The notes under the pieces: generated by a model
The model's database searches: none
The model's input: the letters and a program-made list of their open reading frames with translations, nothing else
What the model was told of the DNA's origin: nothing
Position numbers and translations under genes: made by a program
DNA from: a virus
Length of the DNA stretch: 24,433 nucleotides
IMG/VR virus record: IMGVR_UViG_3300023176_002712
Location: 1 to 24,433 of that record
Reading direction: 5' to 3' (one strand)
Part shown: positions 1-6,973 of the stretch, piece by piece
How positions within the stretch are numbered: position 1 is the stretch's first letter
Layout of the letters: each line of letters starts with the position of its first letter

Positions 1-520
1 ATCCTACATAGTGTTCTAACCAAGATGGGAATAGAACTAGTTTTCCTGTCTCTGCGGGTACATTAAAAAACTCAATATCATAGTCTGTACTACCTCCTAT
101 AGTAGGTTCGTGCATCTTATGCGCCATGAGTGGATTAGCAAAAGTGATAGGCGCCGCATCTTTATCAGCGTAAATATAAAATGCTCCACTGATAACCGAG
201 AGTCTATGATTATGTTGCATTACAGTAGAACCTCGCTTTTGAATATTGAACCAACTTCTACCTAACTTCATATTACTCATGTCAATACCGACTTGTTTTG
301 TGAATGCTTTCACTTCTGATGTGATTACCGATTTCAACAAACTAAAATCCGAATGCTCTAGAATATTCATTTCTTTAGTATAGGTACTTGTCGCTTCACC
401 ATGTAGTAGTCCATGGTCTCCACTCTCTATCTGCAGACAGGTTTCTAACATTTTACTGGTATCAATGCGAGTGTCTTTTATTGCAATCGCCGATGGAAAT
501 AAACTCAATACTTCAATCAT
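1..520 (-). CDS. 2OG-Fe(II) oxygenase, partial (runs off window start)
   Basis: An open frame starts at the ATG at 520-518 and runs without a stop to the window edge, giving 173 residues. I translated it by hand. The layout is that of the phage 2OG-Fe(II) oxygenase family 2OG-FeII_Oxy_5/TIGR02466: a beta-rich centre with a His cluster (MQHNHRLSVISGAFYIY, H103/H105) and the C-terminal strand GKLVLFPSWLEH, where H170 would be the second iron-ligand His. The C-terminal Arg that binds 2-oxoglutarate would lie outside the window. Its start overlaps the stop of thyX (ATGA), so the two genes are translationally coupled. The substrate cannot be read from sequence. It is the first of four such oxygenases in the window. 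Confidence 0.8.
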   Translation of the reverse strand, partial: MIEVLSLFPSAIAIKDTRIDTSKMLETCLQIESGDHGLLHGEATSTYTKEMNILEHSDFSLLKSVITSEVKAFTKQVGIDMSNMKLGRSWFNIQKRGSTVMQHNHRLSVISGAFYIYADKDAAPITFANPLMAHKMHEPTIGGSTDYDIEFFNVPAETGKLVLFPSWLEHYVG

Positions 521-1176
521 ACTAAGTCCTCCGCAAGTGGAAATATACCTGCAATCACTTCTGCACATGCTTTCGCAATTTCAATATGCTCTAACTGTGT
601 TCCATTAGCGGCGCGAAGTTCAATGTAATGCATCCAAGAACGAAGTGTACCATTCATGTACAAACGTGACATAGTATTACCTTCTGGTAAGACTGCTCTT
701 GCTTGCTCTTTAGCAATACCGTTTTCGATTGCCCATTGATAAGCACTATTTGCTTCATCAATAACACCTCTTTGTCTTGCCGCCCATGCTTCTTGTAGAA
801 TTTCATCCTCTGTGGCGATGCTGTTTTGTCTATTTTTTTCATCTTGCAATCTCGCTTCTCTAATTACAAACTCTAAATCTTCTGTTGGATTAGCATACCG
901 TTGACTAAACTCTTGAAAACTGAATGAACGGTGTCTGAGAATTTGTCTTGCGATATCTCTTGTAGTCTCAATTTCTAAACAAGCAGACACCATCTCAAAA
1001 GGTGACCAATGACTATGCTTTGCTAGATATGATAGAAGTTTTTTAGATGTTGCGGAGTTCATCTGTCCGCTAGGGTTTGATACTCTCGCGCAATAAGCGA
1101 TTAAGTCTTGTACATCATCTAAACCTTCAATGTCACCGAGTGGTGGTTGCGAATATGAAATCAACTTTACTTTCAT
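517..1176 (-). CDS. thyX: Flavin-dependent thymidylate synthase ThyX
   Basis: ThyX makes dTMP from dUMP using FAD, NAD(P)H and methylene-tetrahydrofolate; in phages it feeds DNA synthesis. The signature RHRxxSxQExSxRY is complete as RHRSFSFQEFSQRY, about residues 81-94. The C-terminal half holds the usual Arg-rich dUMP-binding part (ARAVLPEG, then TLRSWMHYIELR). I chose the ATG at 1176, giving 219 residues, because GGAG lies six bases upstream of it. The ATG at 1188 is in frame but has no ribosome binding site. The gene is followed by an ATGA overlap with a 2OG oxygenase. Confidence 0.95.
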   Translation of the reverse strand: MKVKLISYSQPPLGDIEGLDDVQDLIAYCARVSNPSGQMNSATSKKLLSYLAKHSHWSPFEMVSACLEIETTRDIARQILRHRSFSFQEFSQRYANPTEDLEFVIREARLQDEKNRQNSIATEDEILQEAWAARQRGVIDEANSAYQWAIENGIAKEQARAVLPEGNTMSRLYMNGTLRSWMHYIELRAANGTQLEHIEIAKACAEVIAGIFPLAEDLV

Positions 1177-1243
1177 TATATGCTCCATTATGTTACTTGT
1201 GCGTTTTTGTCACATGTGTTATTCTAAAAAAACATCAATACTG

Positions 1244-1274
1244 TTGACCTTTTTTCTAGTCTCTTGTATAAATA
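1244..1274 (+). promoter_or_regulatory. Hybrid promoter: sigma70 -35/-10 overlapping T4-type late promoter
   Basis: TTGACC (1244-1249) is followed after exactly 17 bases by TATAAA (1267-1272), and the -10 is embedded in TATAAATA (1267-1274), the T4 late-promoter consensus. It would drive the structured leader and the two small genes at 1383 and 1551. The match is seen in sequence; activity is inferred. Confidence 0.7.
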
Positions 1275-1382
1275 GATTTGTGCAGTGCAACACTGTACAA
1301 CATCATCACACTATACACTAGTATATATGACTTGTGCCAAGGGGTCAAGTCAAAAGTGGTGCGGGCGTTTAAGGATAATAGC
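1275..1382 (+). other. Structured 5' leader (possible small RNA)
   Basis: The roughly 100-base untranslated leader contains two hairpins. The first is GTGCAGTG-CAA-CACTGTAC, an 8-bp stem with one G-U pair that begins near 1278. The second is TGACTTG and CAAGTCA, a 7-bp stem with an 11-base loop around 1327-1351. A ribosome site AAGGATA follows just before the ATG at 1383. It could be an mRNA leader or an independent small RNA; no known family was recognised. Confidence 0.4.
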
Positions 1383-1544
1383 ATGAAGAACTTGTTCAAA
1401 AAATTATTCAATACATTAGTAGGATCAAACCCAAACTCGGACATTATTCGTTTTATTAGAACTGAATTTTCTGATGATACGAAACATCTACAAGACGATG
1501 ATGCGCTTGCGTACTATAACAATTATATAAAATACAGGAGATAG
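1383..1544 (+). CDS. Small hypothetical protein (53 aa)
   Basis: A 53-residue protein starts at the ATG at 1383, preceded by AAGGATA at suitable spacing. Upstream in-frame codons have no ribosome site. It has a basic amphipathic N-terminus (MKNLFKKLFNTLVG) and a charged, Tyr-rich C-terminus; no family was recognised. It lies seven bases upstream of the next small gene, and both sit behind the strong promoter at 1244. It is probably a small early or late accessory protein of unknown function. Confidence 0.6.
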   Translation: MKNLFKKLFNTLVGSNPNSDIIRFIRTEFSDDTKHLQDDDALAYYNNYIKYRR

Positions 1545-1550
1545 AAATAA

Positions 1551-1748
1551 ATGTCGATTGGCATAGCATTACACAACAGTTATGAATACACATGCAAAGC
1601 ATGTGAGGTGATTAGAACTGCATTTATTGCGGGTTTAGTATTTGTAATCACAATTAGTGAGACTGCAGGACGTGCAAGAGCGGCACATGCATTATCACAA
1701 ATGGGTTATTATGAAGAGGCAAAAAGAATAATGTTGGATGACAACTAA
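1551..1748 (+). CDS. Small hypothetical protein with one membrane-like segment (65 aa)
   Basis: A 65-residue protein has an AGGAG ribosome site eleven bases before the ATG. The centre (AFIAGLVFVITIS, about residues 25-37) is hydrophobic enough for a short membrane segment. The rest is polar, with an Arg/Ala-rich helix and the acidic end MLDDN. It has two cysteines (CKAC). I do not recognise the family. It is the last gene of the short plus-strand unit, and a strong terminator hairpin follows three bases after the stop. Confidence 0.6.
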   Translation: MSIGIALHNSYEYTCKACEVIRTAFIAGLVFVITISETAGRARAAHALSQMGYYEEAKRIMLDDN

Positions 1749-1750
1749 GT

Positions 1751-1779
1751 AGAAGGAGAATTATCTCCTTCTTTTCTTT
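1751..1779. terminator. Intrinsic terminator between convergent genes
   Basis: A perfect 9-bp stem, AGAAGGAGA with TCTCCTTCT, has the 4-base loop ATTA and is followed by TTTCTTTT on the plus strand. It ends the small-gene unit. The stem also encodes the last codons of the minus-strand kinase, whose stop codon is in the loop. The minus side lacks a T run, so it is mainly a plus-strand terminator. Confidence 0.8.
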
Positions 1780-2468
1780 TCTAACTCGTTAGCAATCCAT
1801 TGTTTAGCAATATAGTTTTTGACTGGTGTTTTAACTAGTCCACGAACTCTCTTAAACACCATTTGAAGCACATCATCATTTGGACCATTGTTATCTAGAA
1901 TGATGAAGTTCTTACCACCAAAGAAACGCTGAAATGCACCGATGTTTTGTTGTACACCATTCCACATCTTTGTAACTTCTTCTCTAGGTAGTGTTCTTTT
2001 TCTTTCTTGATTTCTCTGTTGTGCAACTTCTTCTGAAGTGTTTACAAAAATCATGTAAGTGTCGTAACCAAGTTGCTTTAGTGCCGCCGCTTGTCTTTGA
2101 ATTTTTTCAAAGTCTTTACCGGTACCATCAATGACAACACCAAGACGACCCATCAAGAAATTACTCTGCATTCGCTTGGTAGTTGCTTTTGCTCTACCAC
2201 GAATTTCTTGACCTTTATCTGAGTAGATATCTTCTGGTGTAGTATCTAGACCAGCATCTTTGAGCATCTTTTCATAAACGTCATCAGAATTTACAACTTT
2301 CAGTCCCATACCTGAAGTCGTCTTTTTCTGAACATAAGACTTACCTGAACCAGGACCTCCTGCTAGAAAGAATGCTTTGAAGATGCCTGGATCATAAACG
2401 CCTTCATTCAGTTCTTTAATTTGCTCAACGATGATATCATCTTTAAGTTCCGAATATTTCTTAGACAT
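1761..2468 (-). CDS. P-loop kinase, zeta-toxin/polynucleotide-kinase-like
   Basis: A 235-residue NTPase has the Walker A motif GGPGSGKS at residues 37-44, preceded by the strand KAFFLA. It continues with VVNSDD, a typical substrate-Asp position after the P-loop in zeta-toxin and nucleoside-kinase-like proteins. Later come VVIDGTGKD (Walker B-like) and an Arg-rich lid region (QQRNQERKRTLPREEV). Similar kinases are common in T4-like marine phages; the substrate is not known, and nucleotide, nucleic acid or UDP-sugar are all possible. The start at 2468 was chosen because CGGAGA precedes it and a late promoter lies at 2501-2508. A longer reading to 2555 has neither and would cover the promoters. 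Confidence 0.8.
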   Translation of the reverse strand: MSKKYSELKDDIIVEQIKELNEGVYDPGIFKAFFLAGGPGSGKSYVQKKTTSGMGLKVVNSDDVYEKMLKDAGLDTTPEDIYSDKGQEIRGRAKATTKRMQSNFLMGRLGVVIDGTGKDFEKIQRQAAALKQLGYDTYMIFVNTSEEVAQQRNQERKRTLPREEVTKMWNGVQQNIGAFQRFFGGKNFIILDNNGPNDDVLQMVFKRVRGLVKTPVKNYIAKQWIANELEKKRRR

Positions 2469-2482
2469 GCTTATTCTCCGAT

Positions 2483-2490
2483 TATAAATA
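2483..2490 (+). promoter_or_regulatory. T4-type late promoter, plus strand
   Basis: An exact TATAAATA lies upstream of the gene at 2557, in the same intergenic region as a second plus copy and one minus copy. There is no sigma70 -35 box at proper spacing. Confidence 0.5.
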
Positions 2491-2500
2491 ACTATGAAAG

Positions 2501-2508
2501 TATTTATA
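2501..2508 (-). promoter_or_regulatory. T4-type late promoter, minus strand
   Basis: TATTTATA on the plus strand reads TATAAATA on the minus strand. It is placed 33 bases upstream of the kinase ATG at 2468, leaving room for a short leader with the GGAG site. Confidence 0.65.
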
Positions 2509-2521
2509 AAACCAACTATCG

Positions 2522-2529
2522 TATAAATA
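2522..2529 (+). promoter_or_regulatory. T4-type late promoter, plus strand
   Basis: An exact TATAAATA lies 27 bases before the ATG at 2557, with AGAGGA as the ribosome site in between. This is the best-placed promoter for the plus-strand block. Confidence 0.65.
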
Positions 2530-2556
2530 CTCATATAATTATAGTAGAGGAACAAA

Positions 2557-3153
2557 ATGTCAGATTACGATAAAACTCAACGTAAGTTGAATCCTGATGG
2601 AACTATTACTTTTATTAAAGGCGGTAGTAGATTTACAAATAATGGTAGGGACAATATTGTCAGCAAAGTGGGTGTTCTGTCTAATGCTGATATTGCTACT
2701 GCTAGAATGCCAAATACTCCTCCTGAAATTTCTAGAAAAAATTATAAGCAGATGATAGAACAGGGTCTAATACCATCTAAAGAAGAACTTGCGAAACAAG
2801 GACTTAAATTTACCTATGAAGATGATGTAGATGATAGTGTAACACATGTTTACTATGGTAATAAAAAGTATCCTAAAAATTCACAACTTTTTCCTGGTGA
2901 CCTTGTTGAAGGAAACTTTCCTGGAAACGAGAGAAAACACAAAAAGTTAGCAAAAGTGATACATGTTAGAAATTTCATGGATTGGACTATTTCAGTAAAG
3001 TGGATGGATGGTGACTATTTCGGTATTAAAGAAGTCTTGAATGTAGACCAATATAGAGTTGTTAAAAGATTAGATGGTACTTTACCTGCTGATATGAAGC
3101 GAGTACGCACAAATATTCTTAAAGAAGATGACGATAATATAGATAATATTTAA
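2557..3153 (+). CDS. Hypothetical protein (198 aa)
   Basis: A soluble, charged protein has a well-placed ribosome site (AGAGGA) and a late promoter just upstream. The N-terminus is polar and Gly/Asn-rich (KGGSRFTNNGRD). The middle has acidic stretches (YEDDVDD). The segment LFPGDLVEG...AKVIHVRNFMDWTISVKWMDGDYFG is beta-rich and could be a small barrel such as an SH3-like fold. The end is very acidic (KEDDDNIDNI). No family was recognised and no catalytic motif is visible. Its late promoter may mean a structural or assembly role, but that is inference. Confidence 0.75.
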   Translation: MSDYDKTQRKLNPDGTITFIKGGSRFTNNGRDNIVSKVGVLSNADIATARMPNTPPEISRKNYKQMIEQGLIPSKEELAKQGLKFTYEDDVDDSVTHVYYGNKKYPKNSQLFPGDLVEGNFPGNERKHKKLAKVIHVRNFMDWTISVKWMDGDYFGIKEVLNVDQYRVVKRLDGTLPADMKRVRTNILKEDDDNIDNI

Positions 3154-3167
3154 ATAGGAATTTTATT

Positions 3168-3818
3168 ATGCAAATAGATTATGTGTTTCCACATCCAATT
3201 GCAAGATTGGATATAAGTGATGAGGTGAATAATGATAGTATTGTTAAGTCTGTCATTGAATTATCAGAAACTATAGATGAGAATAGCGCATCCAATTTCT
3301 GGGATTGCAAACTTATAACTTCATTTGAAAATGAAGAAATCAATCTTGAATTTGCGAGAGACAACATTTCTTTTATTGAAGTTGTTGAGAAGCATGTAAA
3401 TCAATATATGGTAGAAGTTGGTTGGTACAAACCACACCTACCGAATAAAATTACTCAAATGTGGTTCAACAGATATATTGAAGGTCATCATTTTCAAGAA
3501 GCACACAATCATGGCAATCATGAAGTGTGTGCTATCTATTATGCTACTAATGATTTGACACCTACTCTATTCTTAAATCCTAATCATCATACTTTTCATA
3601 ATCATTATGATGCTTGTGATGTAACTGAAGTCACTAGAAGAGCATATGAAGCATATTCCCAGACGGGCACACTTGTAATCTTTCCTGGTTACATGCTACA
3701 CACAGTACCTTATATAAGAAAAAAAATGACAGAGTTTGATTTAGAAAAAGATAGAATGACTATTGCCATGAATTTCGGTAAATATGAGGAATCTGTCTTG
3801 ACAAAGATAGATAAGTAG
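3168..3818 (+). CDS. 2OG-Fe(II) oxygenase (2OG-FeII_Oxy_5-like)
   Basis: A 216-residue protein has the double-stranded beta-helix pattern of phage 2OG-Fe(II) oxygenases. HFQEAHNHGNHEVCAIYY (H113/H115) carries the first iron ligands. TLVIFPGYMLHTVPY holds the distal His (H178), and R196 in DRMTIAMNFG is the likely 2-oxoglutarate-binding Arg. A long His-rich loop (LNPNHHTFHNHYD, about residues 136-148) is unusual. AGGAAT precedes the ATG, and the gene follows the hypothetical gene after 14 bases. Such enzymes hydroxylate proteins, nucleobases or small molecules; the target here is unknown. Confidence 0.85.
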   Translation: MQIDYVFPHPIARLDISDEVNNDSIVKSVIELSETIDENSASNFWDCKLITSFENEEINLEFARDNISFIEVVEKHVNQYMVEVGWYKPHLPNKITQMWFNRYIEGHHFQEAHNHGNHEVCAIYYATNDLTPTLFLNPNHHTFHNHYDACDVTEVTRRAYEAYSQTGTLVIFPGYMLHTVPYIRKKMTEFDLEKDRMTIAMNFGKYEESVLTKIDK

Positions 3819-3832
3819 AGTATATTGATTGC

Positions 3833-4084
3833 ATGACTTATAAAAACTATAAACACACAAGAAAAGAAAGACCCCCTAAAGATGAGGGATTAACTGTTAC
3901 TGTTAGAGATGGTAATCTAGAGAAAGCAATGCGTATCTTTAAGAAGAAAGTGCAGAAAGCAGGAGTACTCAAAGAACTGAAGATGCGTAAGCAATTTGAA
4001 AAACCATCCGAAAAGAAACAGCGTAAGAAAAAAGAAGCAGTAAGACGCTGGCGCAAGTTGCAAAAGAAACTTGAAGAACAATAA
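3833..4084 (+). CDS. rpsU: Ribosomal protein bS21 (phage-encoded)
   Basis: An 83-residue, strongly basic protein matches bS21 along its length: TVRDGNLEKAMRIFKKKVQKAG, then VLKELKMRKQFEKPSEKKQRKKKEAVRRW. The EKPSxKxxRK block and the FKK...KAGVL helix are the family signature. bS21 sits near the 3' end of 16S rRNA in the 30S subunit and helps initiation at Shine-Dalgarno sites. Phage copies are known from marine phages, including those of SAR11, and are thought to swap into host ribosomes. The extra N-terminal 19 residues (MTYKNYKHTRKERPPKDEG) are longer than in typical bacterial bS21. Its own ribosome site is weak (GTAGAG, spaced far). Confidence 0.92.
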   Translation: MTYKNYKHTRKERPPKDEGLTVTVRDGNLEKAMRIFKKKVQKAGVLKELKMRKQFEKPSEKKQRKKKEAVRRWRKLQKKLEEQ

Positions 4085-4088
4085 ATAC

Positions 4089-4117
4089 TTGACATAATGA
4101 ATACTGTATGATACAAA
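4089..4117 (+). promoter_or_regulatory. Possible sigma70 promoter
   Basis: A perfect TTGACA (4089-4094) lies just after the bS21 stop. At 17 bases it is followed only by TACAAA (4112-4117), a 4/6 match to the -10. An AATAAATA, close to the late consensus, ends at 4086. The -35 is convincing; the -10 is weak. Confidence 0.35.
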
Positions 4118-4126
4118 GAGGTGACA

Positions 4127-4708
4127 ATGAATATATTCTATTTACATAATGACCCTAAAACGTGCGCTGAGTGGCATGTAGACAAACATGTGAGCAAGAT
4201 GCTTGTTGAGTATGCACAACTGATGTCGACCGCCCACAGGGTCTTAGACGGCGATGAATACATAGGTAAATCGCAGACTGGTCGTAGAGTAAAACGCTGG
4301 AGACTATCCGACAATTATGAGAACATTATATACAAAGCATGTCATGTCAATCATCCTTCGGGTGTTTGGACTCGTCAGTCTCGTTCTCATTATGAGTGGT
4401 TGTACTCACTCTGGACTGAACTTCATAAAGAATTCGTATATCGTTACGGACACTCCCACAAAAGTTACGATTTACTCAATGAAATTCTAGCAACACCCCC
4501 TAGTAACATCGAAGACAAATCTTTTGTCGAACCTCCGCAAGCAATGAAACAATTTCCGCAATGCATGGTAGAAGGTGATAGTATTTCTGCTTATCGTAAT
4601 TTCTATCGCGTGGCAAAAAAGACTTTTGCTGTGTGGTCTAAACGTAATGTACCTGACTGGTACAATCTTACAAATCTAAATAGTGATACAGAATATGCCA
4701 ACATATAA
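4127..4708 (+). CDS. Conserved T4-like phage protein of unknown function (193 aa)
   Basis: A 193-residue protein starts with MNIFYLHNDPKTCAEWHVDKHVSKMLVEYAQLMSTAHR. The D-P-x-x-C/A-A-x-x-H-x-D-K-H-V-x-K-M pattern recurs in hypothetical proteins of T4-like marine phages. Conserved His, Asp, Lys and Arg residues (H20, D22, K23, H24, and later NHPSGVWTRQSRSHYEWL) suggest an enzyme or nucleic-acid-binding protein, but no catalytic family was recognised. I chose the ATG at 4127, spaced well from AGAGG; the GTG six bases earlier overlaps that site. It overlaps the next gene by 14 bases. Confidence 0.8.
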   Translation: MNIFYLHNDPKTCAEWHVDKHVSKMLVEYAQLMSTAHRVLDGDEYIGKSQTGRRVKRWRLSDNYENIIYKACHVNHPSGVWTRQSRSHYEWLYSLWTELHKEFVYRYGHSHKSYDLLNEILATPPSNIEDKSFVEPPQAMKQFPQCMVEGDSISAYRNFYRVAKKTFAVWSKRNVPDWYNLTNLNSDTEYANI

Positions 4709-4988
4709 TTTTATAAACCAAGCAACTGGAGAAGTTGAAGAACATTTCATGTCAATTTCAGAATTGGATGATTTCAAAAAAACGAACCCGCATCTCGATA
4801 GCATTGTATCTGCACCTGCTATTGTGGGTGGAGTTTCTATTCGCAATAAAGAATCCGATGGTATGCGAGAAGTATTTTCTAGAATTGCAGAAAAGAATCC
4901 AGGTTCGAACTTAGATAGTTATCGTTCTAAAACGAATGCTGAAGTTAAAACAAAAAGTATTTTGGAAAAGCATAGGAATAAAAAGTGA
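4695..4988 (+). CDS. Conserved phage protein with MPTY N-terminus (97 aa)
   Basis: A 97-residue protein beginning MPTYNFINQATGEVEEHFMSISEL resembles small phage proteins related to the FmdB-type zinc-ribbon N-terminus (MPTY-F), but the Cys pairs of a zinc ribbon are absent. The C-terminus is basic and helical (LEKHRNKK), as in proteins that bind nucleic acid or a partner. The ATG at 4695 fits the family start; the GTG at 4683 is in frame but less likely. It overlaps genes on both sides (4708 and 4985), so the three are probably co-translated. Function is unknown. Confidence 0.75.
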   Translation: MPTYNFINQATGEVEEHFMSISELDDFKKTNPHLDSIVSAPAIVGGVSIRNKESDGMREVFSRIAEKNPGSNLDSYRSKTNAEVKTKSILEKHRNKK

Positions 4989-5998
4989 GAGAAGTCATTC
5001 AAGACTTTGCTCAATGGTTAGCAAAGAAAAGTTACACTCCACCAAAGATGCAATACTATTCGCATGTTGAAGGTATGGAAAAGTGGGCGGCACCTAAACC
5101 AATGTCTCGCTGGATTCCAGAGTGGTATAAAAAATTACCTAAACAAAATGTAGAAAATACTAAACCTTTAGCGGAACAATTACAAAGGCACGCCCCTATA
5201 GGTATTCATCCTGATTTTGGAACTGATGGACAGACTATCAAAACATGTCCTGGTATGCAAGATATCATGACAACTGGATACATGGTCCCTTTCTGGTCTA
5301 ATGCTATTATTACTACAACATTAGACGGAACACAAGTACTTACCCATACTGCAACTGATGGAAGTGAAACAATAGGTGCCGACTGGGAAACTAGAAGTAG
5401 TGACTTTACTAAACTTGAAATGTTGAATCCAGACAGTGATACCGTGCATCAATACTTACAAGGTATAGGATATACTACAGAAGAAATTGGAGACTGGAGA
5501 GCATTTCAAAAAAGACCTGAAACCACAGTTAATTTTAAAATACATCCTGATGCTCAATACACTACTATGGTAGAACAACTACCTGAAGAGTGGTGCACCA
5601 CTTTACTTAAATTAGAAACACCTTGGAGAATATGTACTCCTCCTGGTTGGAGTGTTTTATACACTGATCCAACATATCATTTTAATGATTGTCTGCAAGT
5701 AATGCCAGGTATATTAAATACAGATTACTGGCACGAAAGTAATATGTTTTTCTTTATTAAGAGAAAAGGTATTCAATTTTCTATGAATTTTGGTGACCCA
5801 TTGATTTGTCATATACCAATCAAAAGAGAAATGTTACCATTAGAAGTTCGAAAGTCTACAGAAGAAGAGCGTGAAAGAGACCGTCAGATGTTTTACTTTA
5901 TGAATGCTCACTGGAGTGGAGCGAAAGCATATAGAAAATTCAAAGAAGTATTTGGGTATAAACAAAAAGGAGTGTGTCCATATAATAAAGATGATTGA
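4985..5998 (+). CDS. Hypothetical protein, DUF6065-like (337 aa)
   Basis: The 337-residue protein starts at GTG in a GTGA overlap with the gene before it; AGGAAT is upstream. Only GTG fits the spacing, since the next ATG is 64 bases further in and has no site. The C-terminal half has LETPWRICTPPGWSVLYTDP, then VMPGILNTDYWHESNMFFFIKR and FGDPLICHIPIKRE, a beta-rich pattern I associate with a family of unknown function in environmental phages and bacteria (DUF6065-like, from memory). No enzyme motif is certain. The end has several Cys and His but no clear metal site. Its place ahead of PhoH gives no direct hint about its role. Confidence 0.75.
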   Translation: MREVIQDFAQWLAKKSYTPPKMQYYSHVEGMEKWAAPKPMSRWIPEWYKKLPKQNVENTKPLAEQLQRHAPIGIHPDFGTDGQTIKTCPGMQDIMTTGYMVPFWSNAIITTTLDGTQVLTHTATDGSETIGADWETRSSDFTKLEMLNPDSDTVHQYLQGIGYTTEEIGDWRAFQKRPETTVNFKIHPDAQYTTMVEQLPEEWCTTLLKLETPWRICTPPGWSVLYTDPTYHFNDCLQVMPGILNTDYWHESNMFFFIKRKGIQFSMNFGDPLICHIPIKREMLPLEVRKSTEEERERDRQMFYFMNAHWSGAKAYRKFKEVFGYKQKGVCPYNKDD

Positions 5999-6049
5999 TG
6001 ATGTTATTTGATGCTTCAATACAATGCATGACATGTAGAGGAGAAATTA

Positions 6050-6796
6050 ATGTCAAAACAAAAGTCCTTAGCGGTAAGAGCAAAATGCTTAACTAAATCA
6101 TCACTAAAGAAAATAAATCCGATTACAGATAATCAACTCAGAACATTTGAGGCGTTTAACGAAGATAAACATTTGATGATGCATGGATGTGCTGGAACAG
6201 GTAAAACATTTATTATGCTTTATCTTGCAATGAGAGCAGTTTTATCTAGACAAGTTGACCAACAGAAAGTTTATATTGTTAGGTCAATGTTACCAACAAG
6301 AGACATAGGTTTCTTGCCAGGTTCACAAGAAGAAAAAACAAGTGTATATACTGAACCTTACTATTCTCTCTTTGATGAAATGTTTCCAGATGTAGAGAAT
6401 CCATACGAACTCGCTAAGTATCAAGACATTGTAGAATTTGTGCCGACCTCATATATAAGAGGTGTAACATTACGAGATGCTTTCATTATTGTAGATGAAT
6501 GTCAAAATCTAAACTTTCATGAGTTAGACACAATCATTACAAGAGTGGGAGATAATAGTCGTATCTTTTTCTGTGGGGACTTCATGCAAACTGACTTGAA
6601 GAACAATGCAGAACAACGAGGTCTTATTCAGTTTATGGATATAATCAAAAATATGAAATCTTTTGAAACAATTGACTTTACTGAAGAAGATATTGTAAGA
6701 AGCGGTCTTGTGAAAGAATATATAATAAGCAAGAACCAAAAACAATATGAAGGTATATTTGAAAGCGTAGATAAGAAGATGCGACAAGTTGCCTGA
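6050..6796 (+). CDS. phoH: PhoH-like ATPase
   Basis: A 248-residue P-loop ATPase has Walker A GCAGTGKT at residues 46-53, Walker B IIVDECQN around 146-153, and the PhoH hallmark FCGDFMQTDL (sensor region). An RSMLPTRDIGFLPG block follows Walker A, as in PhoH. PhoH is a common auxiliary gene of marine phages; in some organisms it is tied to phosphate starvation, but its biochemical role (RNA helicase or ATPase) is unsettled. GAGGAG lies before the ATG. It is followed by a small membrane protein and the lysozyme. Confidence 0.93.
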   Translation: MSKQKSLAVRAKCLTKSSLKKINPITDNQLRTFEAFNEDKHLMMHGCAGTGKTFIMLYLAMRAVLSRQVDQQKVYIVRSMLPTRDIGFLPGSQEEKTSVYTEPYYSLFDEMFPDVENPYELAKYQDIVEFVPTSYIRGVTLRDAFIIVDECQNLNFHELDTIITRVGDNSRIFFCGDFMQTDLKNNAEQRGLIQFMDIIKNMKSFETIDFTEEDIVRSGLVKEYIISKNQKQYEGIFESVDKKMRQVA

Positions 6797-6809
6797 AAGG
6801 AGAAGTAAA

Positions 6810-6971
6810 ATGAGAAAATGGATTAACGCAAGAATTGGCGAAAGAACTAGTTGGGATGGAGCAGTGCTTATTGGCGCTGGCGTAGCATTTTTAATTTTTG
6901 CACCAATCGCTGATATCGTAGCATATGGTGCGATTGCATACGGTGCTTGGACAATATTCAAAGGAGAATAA
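6810..6971 (+). CDS. Small membrane protein, possible holin (53 aa)
   Basis: A 53-residue protein starts at 6810 after AAGGAGA. The basic N-terminus (MRKWINARIGERTSWDG) is followed by a long hydrophobic stretch, AVLIGAGVAFLIFAPIADI and VAYGAIAYGAWTIF, enough for one or two membrane segments. Similar short proteins occur in marine T4-like phages. Its gene lies two bases upstream of the GH108 muramidase start, so a holin or pinholin role is plausible but not shown. A longer in-frame start at 6789 overlaps phoH and has no ribosome site. Confidence 0.7.
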   Translation: MRKWINARIGERTSWDGAVLIGAGVAFLIFAPIADIVAYGAIAYGAWTIFKGE

Positions 6972-6973
6972 AG

